64,000 nucleotides of DNA from Huaxiibacter chinensis (GCF_022171985.1 NZ_JAJVHF010000005.1:62001-126000), one strand, 5' to 3'. Positions 1 through 8,845 are shown, counted from the stretch's first letter. A program made the numbers and translations. Notes: generated from the letters alone by a model not told the origin.

Positions 1-563
1 CGTTCAAACGCGGCGGAGATCTCTTCTATCTGACGGCGTGACTGCTCAGAGCCAAAGTAAATCGTCGCCCCAACGGCCACCGCCCCCATATTGAAGGCCT
101 GCTCAACGCTGGCGTAGAGCGTCTGATCGTATTCCGTGGGGTAGCTTAGCGTCTCGTTGTGATTGAGTTTGACGAGGAACGGGATGCGGTGCGCATAGCG
201 GCGCGAAACGGAAGCCAGCACGCCGTAGGTGGAGGCCACGCAGTTGCAACCGGCTTCAATCGCCAGTTCCACGATATTCTTCGGATCGAAATAGAGCGGG
301 TTAGCGGCAAACGAGGCGCCCGCTGAGTGCTCCACGCCCTGGTCTACCGGCAAAATAGACAGGTATCCCGTCCCGGCGAGACGCCCGGTATTGTAGAGAG
401 TTTGCATGTTTCGCAGAACCGCCGGCGGGCGATTATTGTCGATCATGACGCGGTCAACGTAGTCGTGACCCGGAAGGTAAAGCTGGTCGGATGGAATAGT
501 CATACAACGATGCTGTAATAGGCTGTCGGCGTCTTTGCCAAGCAACTGCGCAATATCGGTCAT
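1..563 (-). CDS. fbaB: Class I fructose-bisphosphate aldolase FbaB, 5' part only (window edge)
   Basis: This is the amino-terminal ~187 residues of FbaB, the Schiff-base (class I) fructose-1,6-bisphosphate aldolase of glycolysis and gluconeogenesis in the cytosol. Reading leftwards from the ATG at 563-561, the product begins [16 protein letters not shown] and continues with the [19 protein letters not shown] segment, which is typical of the DhnA/FbaB family. The family is about 350 residues long, so the second half, including the Schiff-base lysine, lies outside the window. The neighbour yegT is divergent, with 250 bp between the two starts, as in E. coli. The identification is firm; completeness cannot be judged. 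Confidence 0.95.
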   Translation of the reverse strand, partial: MTDIAQLLGKDADSLLQHRCMTIPSDQLYLPGHDYVDRVMIDNNRPPAVLRNMQTLYNTGRLAGTGYLSILPVDQGVEHSAGASFAANPLYFDPKNIVELAIEAGCNCVASTYGVLASVSRRYAHRIPFLVKLNHNETLSYPTEYDQTLYASVEQAFNMGAVAVGATIYFGSEQSRRQIEEISAAFE

Positions 564-813
564 AGTGAGGCTCCCGTAAGTTCCGGCCTGGTGCCGGAGC
601 GTGTTTTCCAGACCCAAATTTTTTGGGCAGGTTAAGCCTGGTACCGACCGGAGAGATTTTCCACTTAACGCCCGTTCTTTCAGCACAATCTGCTGCCTCG
701 ATTCATTCACAACAAAACTGTTACATTGATCAAACAATCCTTTCAAAGGTATTTAAAAGGTATTATTGGATGGTATGGTATCCACGTATTCTCTCTGACA
801 TGCAGGATTCAAA

Positions 814-2091
814 ATGAAAACGAAAGTCCAACTGTCGTTCATGATGTTTGTTGAATGGTTTATCTGGGGTGCCTGGTTTGTGCCGCTGTGGCTATGGCTG
901 AGTAAAAGCGGTTTTACCGCCGGAGAGATTGGCTGGTCTTATGCCTGTACCGCCATCGCGGCGATCCTTTCTCCTATTCTTGTCGGCTCGCTAACGGACC
1001 GCTTCTTTGCCGCGCAAAAGGTTCTGGCGGTGCTGATGTTTGCGGGCGCGATTCTGATGTACTTTGCGGCGCAACAGACCACCTTTAGCGGCTTTTTCCC
1101 GCTGCTGCTGGCTTACTCGCTTACCTATATGCCCACCATTGCCTTGACCAACAGCATTGCCTTTGCCAACGTCGATGACGTAGAGGCTGATTTCCCGCGC
1201 ATCCGCGTTATGGGGACAATAGGCTGGATTGCCTCTGGCCTGGCGTGCGGCTTCCTGCCGCAAATGATGGGTTATAGCGATATTTCAGATACCAACCTGC
1301 CGCTGCTGCTGACGGCGGCCAGCTCTGTGCTTCTCGGGGTGTTTGCGTTCTTCCTGCCGAATACGCCGCCAAAAAGCACCGGTAAAATGGATGTTAAAGT
1401 CATGCTGGGTCTGGACGCGCTGGTCCTGCTGCGTGATAAAAATTTCCTCGTCTTTTTCTTCTGCTCTTTCCTGTTCGCGATGCCGCTGGCGTTTTATTAC
1501 ATCTTCGCCAATGGCTACCTCACCGAAGTCGGTATGAAAAACGCAACGGGCTGGATGACGCTCGGCCAGTTCTCAGAAATCTTCTTTATGCTGGCGCTGC
1601 CCTTCTTCACAAAGCGCTTTGGTATTAAAAAGGTTCTGTTGCTAGGTCTTATCACCGCGGCCATTCGCTACGCCTTTTTCGTCTTCGGCGGCGCGGAGGA
1701 GTATTTCACCTATGCCCTGCTGTTCCTTGGCATTCTGCTGCACGGCGTGAGTTACGACTTCTATTACGTCACCGCGTATATCTATGTCGATAAAAAAGCC
1801 CCTGCGCATATGCGCACCGCGGCGCAAGGATTGATCACGCTGTGCTGTCAGGGCTTTGGCAGCCTGTTGGGCTACCGTCTGGGCGGCGTGATGATGGAAA
1901 AGATGTTTGCTTATAAAGAGCCTGTGAACGGGTTGACCTTCAACTGGGCCGGAATGTGGACGTTTGGCGCGATCATGATCGCCGTCATCGCCGTGCTGTT
2001 TATGCTGTTTTTCCGCGAATCGGATAATGAAATCACCGCAATTGAGGTGGTGGATGGCGATACCGCGCTGACACGAGGGGAAGTTAAATGA
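814..2091 (+). CDS. yegT: Nucleoside:H+ symporter-family MFS transporter YegT
   Basis: This 425-residue inner-membrane protein has about 12 hydrophobic segments. Its opening (KTKVQLSFMMFVEWFIWGAW) is characteristic of the NupG/XapB/YegT nucleoside:proton symporter branch of the major facilitator superfamily. It probably imports a nucleoside or related compound; the substrate of YegT is not established to my knowledge. An AGGA stretch lies about 8 bp before the ATG. The stop overlaps the yegU start in an ATGA (2088-2091), so yegT-yegU-yegV look translationally coupled. The convergent yegW gene encodes the likely regulator. Confidence 0.93.
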   Translation: MKTKVQLSFMMFVEWFIWGAWFVPLWLWLSKSGFTAGEIGWSYACTAIAAILSPILVGSLTDRFFAAQKVLAVLMFAGAILMYFAAQQTTFSGFFPLLLAYSLTYMPTIALTNSIAFANVDDVEADFPRIRVMGTIGWIASGLACGFLPQMMGYSDISDTNLPLLLTAASSVLLGVFAFFLPNTPPKSTGKMDVKVMLGLDALVLLRDKNFLVFFFCSFLFAMPLAFYYIFANGYLTEVGMKNATGWMTLGQFSEIFFMLALPFFTKRFGIKKVLLLGLITAAIRYAFFVFGGAEEYFTYALLFLGILLHGVSYDFYYVTAYIYVDKKAPAHMRTAAQGLITLCCQGFGSLLGYRLGGVMMEKMFAYKEPVNGLTFNWAGMWTFGAIMIAVIAVLFMLFFRESDNEITAIEVVDGDTALTRGEVK

Positions 2092-3092
2092 AAGCAGACC
2101 GTATTCTCGGCGCACTGTACGGGCAGGCTTTAGGGGATGCGATGGGTATGCCATCGGAACTGTGGCCACGCCGTCGGGTAAAAGCGCATTTTGGCTGGAT
2201 CGACCGTTTTTTACCCGGCCCGGCCGAGAACAACGCCGCCTGTTATTTTAATCAGGCGGAATTTACCGACGATACCTCTATGGCACTGTGTCTGGCGGAT
2301 GCCCTCATTGAATGTGAAGGCCAGATTAACCCTGACGTCATCGGCAGACATATTTTGCAATGGGCGACGGATTTCGACGCGTTCAACAAAAATGTGCTTG
2401 GACCGACCTCGAAAATTGCCCTGAATGCGATTCGCGACGGTAAACCGGTAAGCGAGCTGGAAAATAACGGTGTAACCAACGGCGCCGCGATGCGTGCCTC
2501 CCCGCTGGGATGTCTGTTGCCCGCAACGCGCCTTGAGCACTTTGTCGGTGAAGTGGCGCTGGCCTCCAGCCCCACGCACAAATCCGATCTGGCGATTGCC
2601 GGCGCCGTTGTGGTGTCATGGGCCATCTCCCGCGCCATTGACGGTGCGAGCTGGGCGCACATCGTGGATGCCCTGCCTGGTATCGCGCGTTATGCGCAGG
2701 AAGCCAGGGTTACGACCTTTAGCGCCTCTCTGGCTGCCCGAATCGAACTGGCATTAAAGACGGTGCGCGAGGCAAACGGGATTGAGTCAGCCAGCGAGCA
2801 GGTCTATCAGCTTGTCGGTGCGGGCACCAGTACGCTTGAATCGGTTCCGGCGGCGATTGCCATGGTTGAACTGGCGGGCACTGACCCGAACCGCTGCGCC
2901 ATTCTGTGCGCTAACCTGGGGGGCGATACTGATACCATCGGCGCGATGGCGACGGCTATCTGCGGCGCCTTGCAGGGTGTTCAGGCCATTGATTCTGCGC
3001 TAAAAGCGGAGCTGGATAAGGTCAACCAGCTCGATTTTGGCTACTACTGCGAACATCTGCTCCACTACCGGGAGCAAAGGGAGAGCGTATGA
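2088..3092 (+). CDS. yegU: ADP-ribosylglycohydrolase-family protein YegU
   Basis: This 334-residue cytosolic protein belongs to the DraG/ARH family, which hydrolyses N- or O-glycosidic bonds of ADP-ribose using a binuclear metal centre. The metal-ligand signatures are visible: an early TDDT motif (residues ~60-63) and a late GGDTDTIG motif (~278-285). It overlaps yegT (ATGA) upstream and yegV (ATGA) downstream. The neighbouring nucleoside-type importer and sugar kinase suggest a pathway in which an imported ribosyl or nucleoside compound is cleaved and the sugar phosphorylated. That pathway is inference; the family call is secure. Confidence 0.92.
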   Translation: MKADRILGALYGQALGDAMGMPSELWPRRRVKAHFGWIDRFLPGPAENNAACYFNQAEFTDDTSMALCLADALIECEGQINPDVIGRHILQWATDFDAFNKNVLGPTSKIALNAIRDGKPVSELENNGVTNGAAMRASPLGCLLPATRLEHFVGEVALASSPTHKSDLAIAGAVVVSWAISRAIDGASWAHIVDALPGIARYAQEARVTTFSASLAARIELALKTVREANGIESASEQVYQLVGAGTSTLESVPAAIAMVELAGTDPNRCAILCANLGGDTDTIGAMATAICGALQGVQAIDSALKAELDKVNQLDFGYYCEHLLHYREQRESV

Positions 3093-4045
3093 ACGCAACA
3101 TTCGCCCTTCGCCTGGCATCGTTAACGGCCAGGCGGCCAGTGACGGTGCTGGGCGCGGCCGTGGTCGATGTCATTGCCGATGCCTACGCCCTGCCCTGGC
3201 GCGGGTGTGACATCGAACTGAAGCAGCAAGGCGTGAATATTGGTGGATGTGCGCTGAATATCGCCATTGCGTTAAAACGACTGAATATCCCCGCCCAGAA
3301 TGCCCTGCCTGTCGGGCATGGCGTGTGGGCGGACATGATCCGCCAGGCGATGACCCGACAGGGCGTTCACACGGCAGTGGAAGCAGAGACCGGAGACAAC
3401 GGCTGGTGCCTGGCTCTGGTCGAACCGGACGGTGAACGAACCTTTATGTCCTTTAGCGGTGTGGAAAATCAGTGGCAACAAGCCTGGCTTGATGCGCTGA
3501 AAGTCCCCCCGCAAAGCCTGGTGTATCTTTCCGGATATCAGCTGGCTTCGCCGAGCGCAGCGCTGCTGACGCGCTGGCTGGAAGGGCTTGAGTCTGTCAC
3601 GCCTTTCATCGATTTCGGTCCGCGCATTGAAGACATCTCTGATGACATCATGACGCGCATTATGGCCTGTAAACCCATCGTCTCGCTGAACCGGCACGAA
3701 GCGGAACTTGCCGCCGGGCGATTAGGCGTTGAAACCGCGTCGCTGGGCAGCGCGTGGCAGGCCCACTATGGCAGTCCGCTGATCGTTCGTTATGACAAGG
3801 ATGGCGCAGCGTTTTATGACGGCGAGCATCAGGGGCATGTACCTGCCTTTTCGGCAACGGTGGTGGATACGATCGGTGCGGGCGACAGTCACGCCGGGGG
3901 AACGCTGGCCGGGCTCGCGGCAGGCTGGACGCTGGAAGAGGCGGTGCGGCTGGGCAACGCCGTGGGGGCCTGGGTGGTCAGCCATCGCGGCGGCGACTGT
4001 GCGCCCACCCGTGAGGCGCTACTCCTCGCATACGAAAACGTATAG
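3089..4045 (+). CDS. yegV: PfkB-family sugar/nucleoside kinase YegV
   Basis: This is a 318-residue ribokinase-fold kinase. The N-terminal substrate-binding glycine motif (GGCALNIAIAL, ~50-60) and the C-terminal ATP/anion-hole signature DTIGAGDSHAGG (~260-271, catalytic Asp ~266) are both present. It probably phosphorylates the sugar or nucleoside released by YegU. It is the last gene of the coupled yegTUV operon (ATGA overlap with yegU). Its final 27 bp overlap the end of the convergent yegW gene. The exact substrate is unknown. Confidence 0.92.
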   Translation: MNATFALRLASLTARRPVTVLGAAVVDVIADAYALPWRGCDIELKQQGVNIGGCALNIAIALKRLNIPAQNALPVGHGVWADMIRQAMTRQGVHTAVEAETGDNGWCLALVEPDGERTFMSFSGVENQWQQAWLDALKVPPQSLVYLSGYQLASPSAALLTRWLEGLESVTPFIDFGPRIEDISDDIMTRIMACKPIVSLNRHEAELAAGRLGVETASLGSAWQAHYGSPLIVRYDKDGAAFYDGEHQGHVPAFSATVVDTIGAGDSHAGGTLAGLAAGWTLEEAVRLGNAVGAWVVSHRGGDCAPTREALLLAYENV

Positions 4046-4765
4046 ATCGCTTCGGCAATAGCTGATGCTGTACTCAATGGTCCGGTGCTGTTGGTCGAGC
4101 GCAACCTGCTTTATCACCAGTACCGGAATTTTATCATCCATATTGATATGGTTCTGGAATTCGCTGTCAGGCATGCGGGCGCTCACGCGGGAACGGGTCC
4201 GCTGAGGGAAAATATTCTGACTGCGAAAATAGTCGTACAGCGAAATGCCGATCGCATCCGGATCCGGAATTAACCCGACGGGCACCCACGACTCTTCAAT
4301 GGACACGGCATCGTCATCCACGTAGCGGATCCGTTTCAACAGAAATACATCGCTCTGCGGCGCAATGGCAAGCTCGCCTGCCACCTCATCCGGACATTTG
4401 ACGACCCGCTTGTTCACCCACAGCGTGTCGGGCTTTTTTCCGCGCAGCACGACCTGTTGAGAAAATCCTCGCGCCTCTTTAAGGGAATATTCGAAGATAT
4501 TGTTAATTTGCGTGCCGTAGCCCCGCGAGCGCGTCACAACACCCTGCTCTTCCAGCGCCTGCATCGCCTTACGCACGGTGATGCGTGAGACTCCCGTTAA
4601 CTGGCTGAGATCGCGCTCGCCCGGTAAAATATTGCCGTGCCCGAGCATGCCATTGCGCACGGCGTTTTTTATCGTCTCGGCAAACTTAAGATACAACGGC
4701 GTGTTATCCGCCGCTGAAATCCGTTCGTTCAGTTGCATAATTAACTGGGTATGCGCTTGTTCCAT
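4019..4765 (-). CDS. yegW: GntR/HutC-family transcriptional regulator YegW
   Basis: This 248-residue protein has an N-terminal winged helix (~17-85, with GERDLSQLTGVSRITVRKAM as the recognition region) and a C-terminal UTRA ligand-binding domain of the HutC type. It is transcribed towards yegV and overlaps that gene's 3' end by 27 bp. Its position beside yegTUV makes it the likely local regulator of that operon, with a metabolite effector bound by the UTRA domain. This is inference from context; the K-12 neighbourhood is the same. Confidence 0.92.
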   Translation of the reverse strand: MEQAHTQLIMQLNERISAADNTPLYLKFAETIKNAVRNGMLGHGNILPGERDLSQLTGVSRITVRKAMQALEEQGVVTRSRGYGTQINNIFEYSLKEARGFSQQVVLRGKKPDTLWVNKRVVKCPDEVAGELAIAPQSDVFLLKRIRYVDDDAVSIEESWVPVGLIPDPDAIGISLYDYFRSQNIFPQRTRSRVSARMPDSEFQNHINMDDKIPVLVIKQVALDQQHRTIEYSISYCRSDLYVFVCEE

Positions 4766-4815
4766 CTCTGTTTTTCCTGACCTGAAGTTCCCTTTCAGTA
4801 TACTCCTTCAGGGCC

Positions 4816-5616
4816 TTACCACCACGCATGAAAATGGTGTACCGGCCCAATTCCGTGACCCACCTCGAGGCTGTCGGCTTTTGCCAGCGCGCAGGAAAGC
4901 CAGGCTTTTGCCTCTGCTACCGTGTCCGCCCAGCTGGCGTGTCGCGGGCGCAGTGCGGCAAGCGCGGCTGATAAAGTACACCCGGTTCCGTGGGTATTTT
5001 TGGTGTGAATCCGCGGCGCGGTAAATCGCTGCGCGCCGTTGCGGGTAAATAGCCAGTCCGGGCTTTCTGCATCATCCAGATGCCCCCCTTTCATCAGCAC
5101 CGCTTCGCATCCCATCGCCAGCAGCGCCCTGCCCTGTTCTTTCATCTCCTGCTCGTTGCACGCGTGCGGTGCCTCCAGCAAGGCTGCGGCCTCCGGCAGA
5201 TTTGGCGTGATCAACGCAACCTGCGGCAACAATCGTTTTCGCATCGTCGCAACGGCCGACGCGGAGAGTAAAGGATCGCCGCTTTTTGCCAGCATCACCG
5301 TATCCAGTACCACGTTTTGCACCCGATAGCGGGCGAGCTGATCCGCAACCGCCTCAACGATGTCCGTCTCAGCCAGCATGCCGATTTTGGTGGTATCAAT
5401 ACGGACATCGCTTAAGACCGACTCCAGCTGTGCCGTGACGAAATCGGGCTCAATACGATAGACAGACTGTACCCCGCGGGTATTTTGCGCCACCAGCGCG
5501 GTCATCACCGAACAGCCATACGCCCCCAGGGCGGAAAAGGTTTTTAAATCAGCCTGAATGCCTGCACCGCCTGAAGGATCGGTGCCGGCGATAGTGAGTG
5601 CGTTGATCCGCTTCAT
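4816..5616 (-). CDS. thiD: Hydroxymethylpyrimidine (phosphate) kinase ThiD
   Basis: ThiD is a cytosolic ribokinase-fold enzyme that phosphorylates HMP and HMP-phosphate to HMP-pyrophosphate for thiamine synthesis. The 266-residue length matches E. coli. The opening [20 protein letters not shown] is the HMP-binding loop, and [10 protein letters not shown] (~209-218, Cys213) is the catalytic anion hole. I chose the ATG at 5616-5614 because it overlaps the thiM stop in an ATGA and gives the family length; a start 21 bp upstream is possible but less likely. It is co-transcribed with thiM under the TPP riboswitch. Confidence 0.96.
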   Translation of the reverse strand: MKRINALTIAGTDPSGGAGIQADLKTFSALGAYGCSVMTALVAQNTRGVQSVYRIEPDFVTAQLESVLSDVRIDTTKIGMLAETDIVEAVADQLARYRVQNVVLDTVMLAKSGDPLLSASAVATMRKRLLPQVALITPNLPEAAALLEAPHACNEQEMKEQGRALLAMGCEAVLMKGGHLDDAESPDWLFTRNGAQRFTAPRIHTKNTHGTGCTLSAALAALRPRHASWADTVAEAKAWLSCALAKADSLEVGHGIGPVHHFHAWW

Positions 5617-6383
5617 GCTTGCTCCTCCAGATTCCATAACGCATCAAGAAAGTGCGAGGCGAAACTACCCGGCCCGCGGCTTTGCGCAGCGGCGATAGCG
5701 CCAGCTCGTTTCATAAAATCGCAGGCGGCAGCCACGTTATCCAGTCGGTCACCCGGCAGCGAACAGCTGGCCGCTACCACAGCGGAAAGGGCACACCCCG
5801 TTCCCACCACGCGCGTCATCAGGCTATCGCCCCCCGTCACGCTGCGGGTGCGGTGACCATCGGTGACGTAATCCACTTCGCCGGTGACGGCGACGATGGT
5901 ACTGATCTGGCGCGCCAGAGCCTGTGCGGCAGGCAGTGCATCGGCTGCGGTATTTGTGGTGTCGACACCGCGCCCTCCGCCGCTCATTCCCGCCAGGGCC
6001 ATAATCTCCGAGGCATTACCGCGGATCGCCGCAGGTTTCAGGGAAAGGATCTGCTGACAAAAACGGGTGCGAAAGGCCAGGGCTCCTACCGCAACCGGGT
6101 CAAGCGTCCAGGGTTTTCCTGCCGCCGCCGCGCTTTCCACCGCCCGGCGCATTGCCTGTGCACGTCCCGAGGTGAGCGTGCCGACGTTGATCAGCAGAGC
6201 GTCTGCTACCGACGCAAATTGCTCCGCCTCTTCAGGCTCAATCACCATAGCCGGAGACGCGCCAAGGGCCAGCAACACATTGGCCGTAAATGCCTGAACG
6301 ACATCGTTGGTCATACAGTGCGTGAGGGGGGAATGGGTGCGAAAGTGATGTAAAACGTGAAAATCAAGAAGGTCAGGCTGCAT
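5613..6383 (-). CDS. thiM: Hydroxyethylthiazole kinase ThiM
   Basis: ThiM salvages the thiazole moiety of thiamine by phosphorylating 4-methyl-5-hydroxyethylthiazole. The 256-residue product has the family hallmarks: [10 protein letters not shown] near residue 22, the RGNASEI motif (~121), and [14 protein letters not shown] (~192-205, catalytic Cys197). An AGGAG ribosome-binding site (6391-6395 on the complement) lies just upstream of the ATG. Its stop overlaps the thiD start by 4 bp. A TPP aptamer occupies the leader, so translation is expected to fall when thiamine pyrophosphate is abundant. Confidence 0.96.
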   Translation of the reverse strand: MQPDLLDFHVLHHFRTHSPLTHCMTNDVVQAFTANVLLALGASPAMVIEPEEAEQFASVADALLINVGTLTSGRAQAMRRAVESAAAAGKPWTLDPVAVGALAFRTRFCQQILSLKPAAIRGNASEIMALAGMSGGGRGVDTTNTAADALPAAQALARQISTIVAVTGEVDYVTDGHRTRSVTGGDSLMTRVVGTGCALSAVVAASCSLPGDRLDNVAAACDFMKRAGAIAAAQSRGPGSFASHFLDALWNLEEQA

Positions 6384-6415
6384 GTTGTCGCTCCTGCCTT
6401 GCGTGAAGAAGCGAT

Positions 6416-6510
6416 AACCGGGAAGGTATCTGACTTCCCTACGCTGGCATTATCCAGATCAGGTGGTACGGGTATTTCTCAGCCTTCACAAAGAAGGGCA
6501 CCCCGAGTCA
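6416..6510 (-). promoter_or_regulatory. TPP (thi-box) riboswitch upstream of thiM
   Basis: On the complementary strand this leader contains the conserved THI-box elements in order: a CGGGGTGCCC stem strand, GGCTGAGAAATACCCGT, ACCTGATCTGGATAATGCC and AGCGTAGGGAA. A P3-like arm of GGGAAG/CTTCCC type closes the 3' side. The aptamer ends about 20 bp before the thiM ribosome-binding site, so control of translation initiation is likely, as known for E. coli thiM. The boundaries are approximate. Confidence 0.95.
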
Positions 6511-6977
6511 TTTACTACAAAATCAAAAGCTTGCGATTAACGTCCCGTTAATCCCTATTCTGGATCATGCCAGCGGGAAGTCAAAGACTCAACCCTAAAA
6601 AATGCTTTGTGTCCCAGCTTGTGTCTCAAGTCGTGGCACCTAGCATCAAACACCGAACACACAAAGGCCGGGTTTCCCCAGCCTCAACAGCACCCTTGAA
6701 AGTGCCTTCACGAACCTATTTACCTAGATGTACTCTTACCATAGCGGTGCCATTACCAATAGCTCTAATAGTTGCCCTAAGCTGATATTCAGTAATCCCC
6801 AACGATAGAGTTGCAAAGCTGCCATACCGCATATAGATGTTTATATATGATTAGAGACCATATGTTGGTGATCTGTGCACTAAATGGATATTAGTAACAT
6901 TGATCCCGTGGTTATTGAGGTGTATATTTTCTCAGTGCTGTTCATCTAACCAGTTTCTTCATCATAGGGAGAAGTTG
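6511..6977. other. Gap at the left edge of the accessory stretch; possible remnants only
   Basis: I see no intact gene here. On the minus strand a 38-codon open stretch, from about 6832 down to 6716, reads MRYGSFATLSLGITEYQL and ends in LGK-stop. It looks like a piece of mobile-element coding sequence, but I cannot name the family. Two 9-bp motifs, TTGTGTCCC (6607-6615) and TTGTGTCTC (6619-6627), are spaced 12 bp apart. They resemble repeated arm-type protein sites near integrase genes, but no integrase is present. The thiM promoter should lie near 6511-6560. Composition becomes AT-rich from about 6780. Confidence 0.4.
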
Positions 6978-7184
6978 ATGTCTGAAAAAACTGAGTATTT
7001 TTCAAAATATTTTGAGATTGGAAATCGAAAATCGTTCTCATGTAAACAAGAGATTAGTCCTGAGAATTTCAAGGAGCTAATTGGCTACTATGAACTCGAC
7101 GAGGATGTTTCTTGTCAAGTGAAAACTAAAAGAGGTTTCTGTCGGAAGAATCATAAAACAGGTTGGTTAGGTGTTACAGTTTAA
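6978..7184 (+). CDS. Small unrecognised protein, probably truncated
   Basis: This is a 68-residue open frame starting MSEKTEYFSKYFEIG, with a good GGGAGAAG ribosome-binding site 5-12 bp upstream. It is AT-rich compared with the backbone. The end (CRKNHKTGWLGVTV) looks like the start of a Cys/His-containing module and then stops abruptly, as if the rest of the gene had been lost; CQV...FCRKNH could be part of a zinc-binding site. I do not recognise the family. It could be a genuine small gene or the 5' remnant of a longer phage-type gene. Confidence 0.4.
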   Translation: MSEKTEYFSKYFEIGNRKSFSCKQEISPENFKELIGYYELDEDVSCQVKTKRGFCRKNHKTGWLGVTV

Positions 7185-7535
7185 ATACATAAGCATTCAT
7201 AGCTAAAGGAAATATAACATTCCCTCCCCACGAATCGGGTTAATAAAGTTAATTATTTTGCCTAAAGTGACCTCCTATAAAAATCACGACTACGTAGAGG
7301 TAAGCATGTCGCAATGCCAGATCATCTCCTTCTGTCGACACTAAAGATTTAACTACCCTTCCTTCTCAACTGACAGGAGCGAAAACTCGATAGTGAAGAC
7401 CAACTAAAAAACAATAAAGCAGCACTTAAATGGAATTGATTTTAAGAGCTTTCCTGAGATATTCCCCCCCTAATTCTGATGGCGCAGGAGTAGAATTAAC
7501 ATTCACTACTAATACAGGAAAAGGGATTTTAAAAT
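7185..7535. pseudogene. Degraded coding debris upstream of hcp
   Basis: No intact gene is present. Short, gene-like stretches occur in shifting frames. One reads DSEDQLKNNKAALKWN; another GIDFKSFPEIFPP up to a stop at 7471-7473. Immediately after a run of seven C (7464-7470) a third reads NSDGAGVELTFTTNTGKG and runs on into the hcp start region. Removing one C would join the last two. This suggests a former protein-coding gene broken by several frameshifts. The family is not recognised. Confidence 0.35.
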
Positions 7536-8030
7536 ATGGCGATACCAGTTTATCTTTGGCTTACCGATGAAGCAGGGAATCAGGTTAAAGGCTCTGTTGA
7601 TATGCCCGGTAGGGAAGGTTCTGTAGAGATTGTAGAACTGATGCACAATGTAGAGCTGCCTACTGACAACCTGACAGGCAAGATTACCAGTAAGCGTAAG
7701 CATGGTGATTATGCTTTGATCAAAGAAATAGATAGCACTTCGCCTAGACTCTATCAAGGCGTTTCTTCGGGTAGGACGTTTAAACAAGCCGTATTGAGAT
7801 TCTACCGAATCAACTTTAACGGTATAGAAGAAGAATATTTCCGTGTCACAATGGATAATGTAAGAGTTAACTACATTGAACCATTCATGATGGATATTAA
7901 AAACCCATCCTTTGAAAAGCATAACCATTTAGAAGCATTTTATTTGGCTTATGAAAAAATCACATGGCATTACTTAGACGGGAATATTATTCATAGCGAT
8001 TTATGGAACGGCGACAAGGAGGCTGCATAA
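7536..8030 (+). CDS. hcp: Hcp-family type VI secretion tube/effector-carrier protein
   Basis: Hcp forms the hexameric-ring tube of the type VI secretion system and can carry small effectors in its lumen. The 164-residue product starts MAIPVYLWLTDEAGNQVKGS and has the hallmark EIVELMHNVELPTD and YEKITWHYLDGNIIHSD segments of the enterobacterial Hcp1 family, followed by a short C-terminal extension (LWNGDKEAA). AAAAGGGA lies about 8 bp upstream of the ATG. The stop overlaps the next start by 1 bp (TAATG), coupling it to the Tlde1-like gene. No T6SS structural genes occur in the window, so this is an orphan hcp that would depend on apparatus encoded elsewhere. It is AT-richer than the backbone. 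Confidence 0.92.
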   Translation: MAIPVYLWLTDEAGNQVKGSVDMPGREGSVEIVELMHNVELPTDNLTGKITSKRKHGDYALIKEIDSTSPRLYQGVSSGRTFKQAVLRFYRINFNGIEEEYFRVTMDNVRVNYIEPFMMDIKNPSFEKHNHLEAFYLAYEKITWHYLDGNIIHSDLWNGDKEAA

Positions 8031-8398
8031 TGACATGGGTATATAAAGTTAGTGCTCATAGTTTCTATCTCAATGGTTCTTACCAGTTTGATGGATTGTA
8101 CTCAGGCAGGCCTGGATATAAAAATGATTCAGCTTATGAGTGTGTAAAAGGTAAAGGCCCATTACCAAGAGGAACATATAAAATTGGCGCTCCGTTCTTT
8201 CATCATAACACCAGGGCCTGGACAATGAGACTAACACCCTATGCAGCTAATGATATGTGTGGAAGAGATGCTTTCATGATACACGGTGATAGTGCAGCAC
8301 ACCCAGGTTCGGCTTCTGATGGCTGTATTATCGTGAGTCTGCCAAATAGAAAATTGATTGCTGCTAGCAGTGATAAAATTCTGGTTGTGGAAGATTAA
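8030..8398 (+). CDS. tlde1: Tlde1-type T6SS L,D-transpeptidase effector (DUF2778 family)
   Basis: This 122-residue protein contains the Tlde1/DUF2778 active-site signature HGDSAAHPGSASDGCI (His85 and Cys99, with the SxGC core), as in T6SS effectors that modify target-cell peptidoglycan by L,D-carboxypeptidase/exchange activity. It also shows the GPLPRGTYKIG turn typical of L,D-transpeptidase-like folds. There is no signal peptide, as expected for a protein delivered by the tube. I chose the ATG at 8030, which overlaps the hcp stop and is preceded by AAGGAGG; an in-frame upstream start at 8003 would add nine residues from within hcp. The family call is secure; activity is inferred. Confidence 0.88.
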   Translation: MTWVYKVSAHSFYLNGSYQFDGLYSGRPGYKNDSAYECVKGKGPLPRGTYKIGAPFFHHNTRAWTMRLTPYAANDMCGRDAFMIHGDSAAHPGSASDGCIIVSLPNRKLIAASSDKILVVED

Positions 8399-8399
8399 C

Positions 8400-8840
8400 A
8401 TGAAGAAGCTTTTGATTTGCACATTAGCTATTGCTCCTCTTTTTGCTTATGCTCATGATTACAATTGTGCTGCTGTTGGCGCATCAATGGAATCGTGGTT
8501 GTTTAATGCTATAGAGAAAGAATTGAAAATTGATGTCTCGACAATCCAGAAAGATAAAACAGAAGTGGAAATTATCACCACCATACCTGTTTCTGAAATA
8601 TATGCAGAAGTATTAGCAAAATCAGATCGTGCTGATTCTATCGCGAAAGGAAAAGCTACTATTCCTGAAAGTGAATACTTTTCTAGCTACTACGGAAACG
8701 ACACAAAATCTATCACAGCGAAATACACCTATATCAACAAGGCCAATAAGAAAGATGTTTTTATCGCATCCAGCCTAATGAATAAAGATGAATGCTCTAT
8801 AAGATTTAATGGTTACATTATCCTATCCCGGGATTTTTGA
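8400..8840 (+). CDS. Exported protein, probable Tldi1-like immunity to the adjacent effector
   Basis: This 146-residue protein begins with a clear Sec signal peptide (MKKLLICTLAIAPLFAYA, cleavage about residue 18). The mature part is predicted to be a small periplasmic domain with two cysteines (HDYNC..., KDECS). It starts 1 bp after the effector's stop codon and ends at a terminator. The periplasm is where an immunity protein against a peptidoglycan-targeting effector must act, and Tlde1 effectors are known to be paired with periplasmic Tldi1 proteins. The immunity role therefore rests on position and localisation; I cannot confirm sequence similarity to Tldi1. Confidence 0.72.
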   Translation: MKKLLICTLAIAPLFAYAHDYNCAAVGASMESWLFNAIEKELKIDVSTIQKDKTEVEIITTIPVSEIYAEVLAKSDRADSIAKGKATIPESEYFSSYYGNDTKSITAKYTYINKANKKDVFIASSLMNKDECSIRFNGYIILSRDF

Positions 8841-8845
8841 ATAAA

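Noticed and set aside
623..817. 64-codon frame upstream of yegT
   Set aside because: It occupies the fbaB/yegT promoter region, lacks a ribosome-binding site and has no protein-like features.
8358..8840. Longer upstream start for the immunity-gene candidate
   Set aside because: It would begin inside the effector gene and bury the signal peptide; the ATG at 8400 gives a proper Sec signal.
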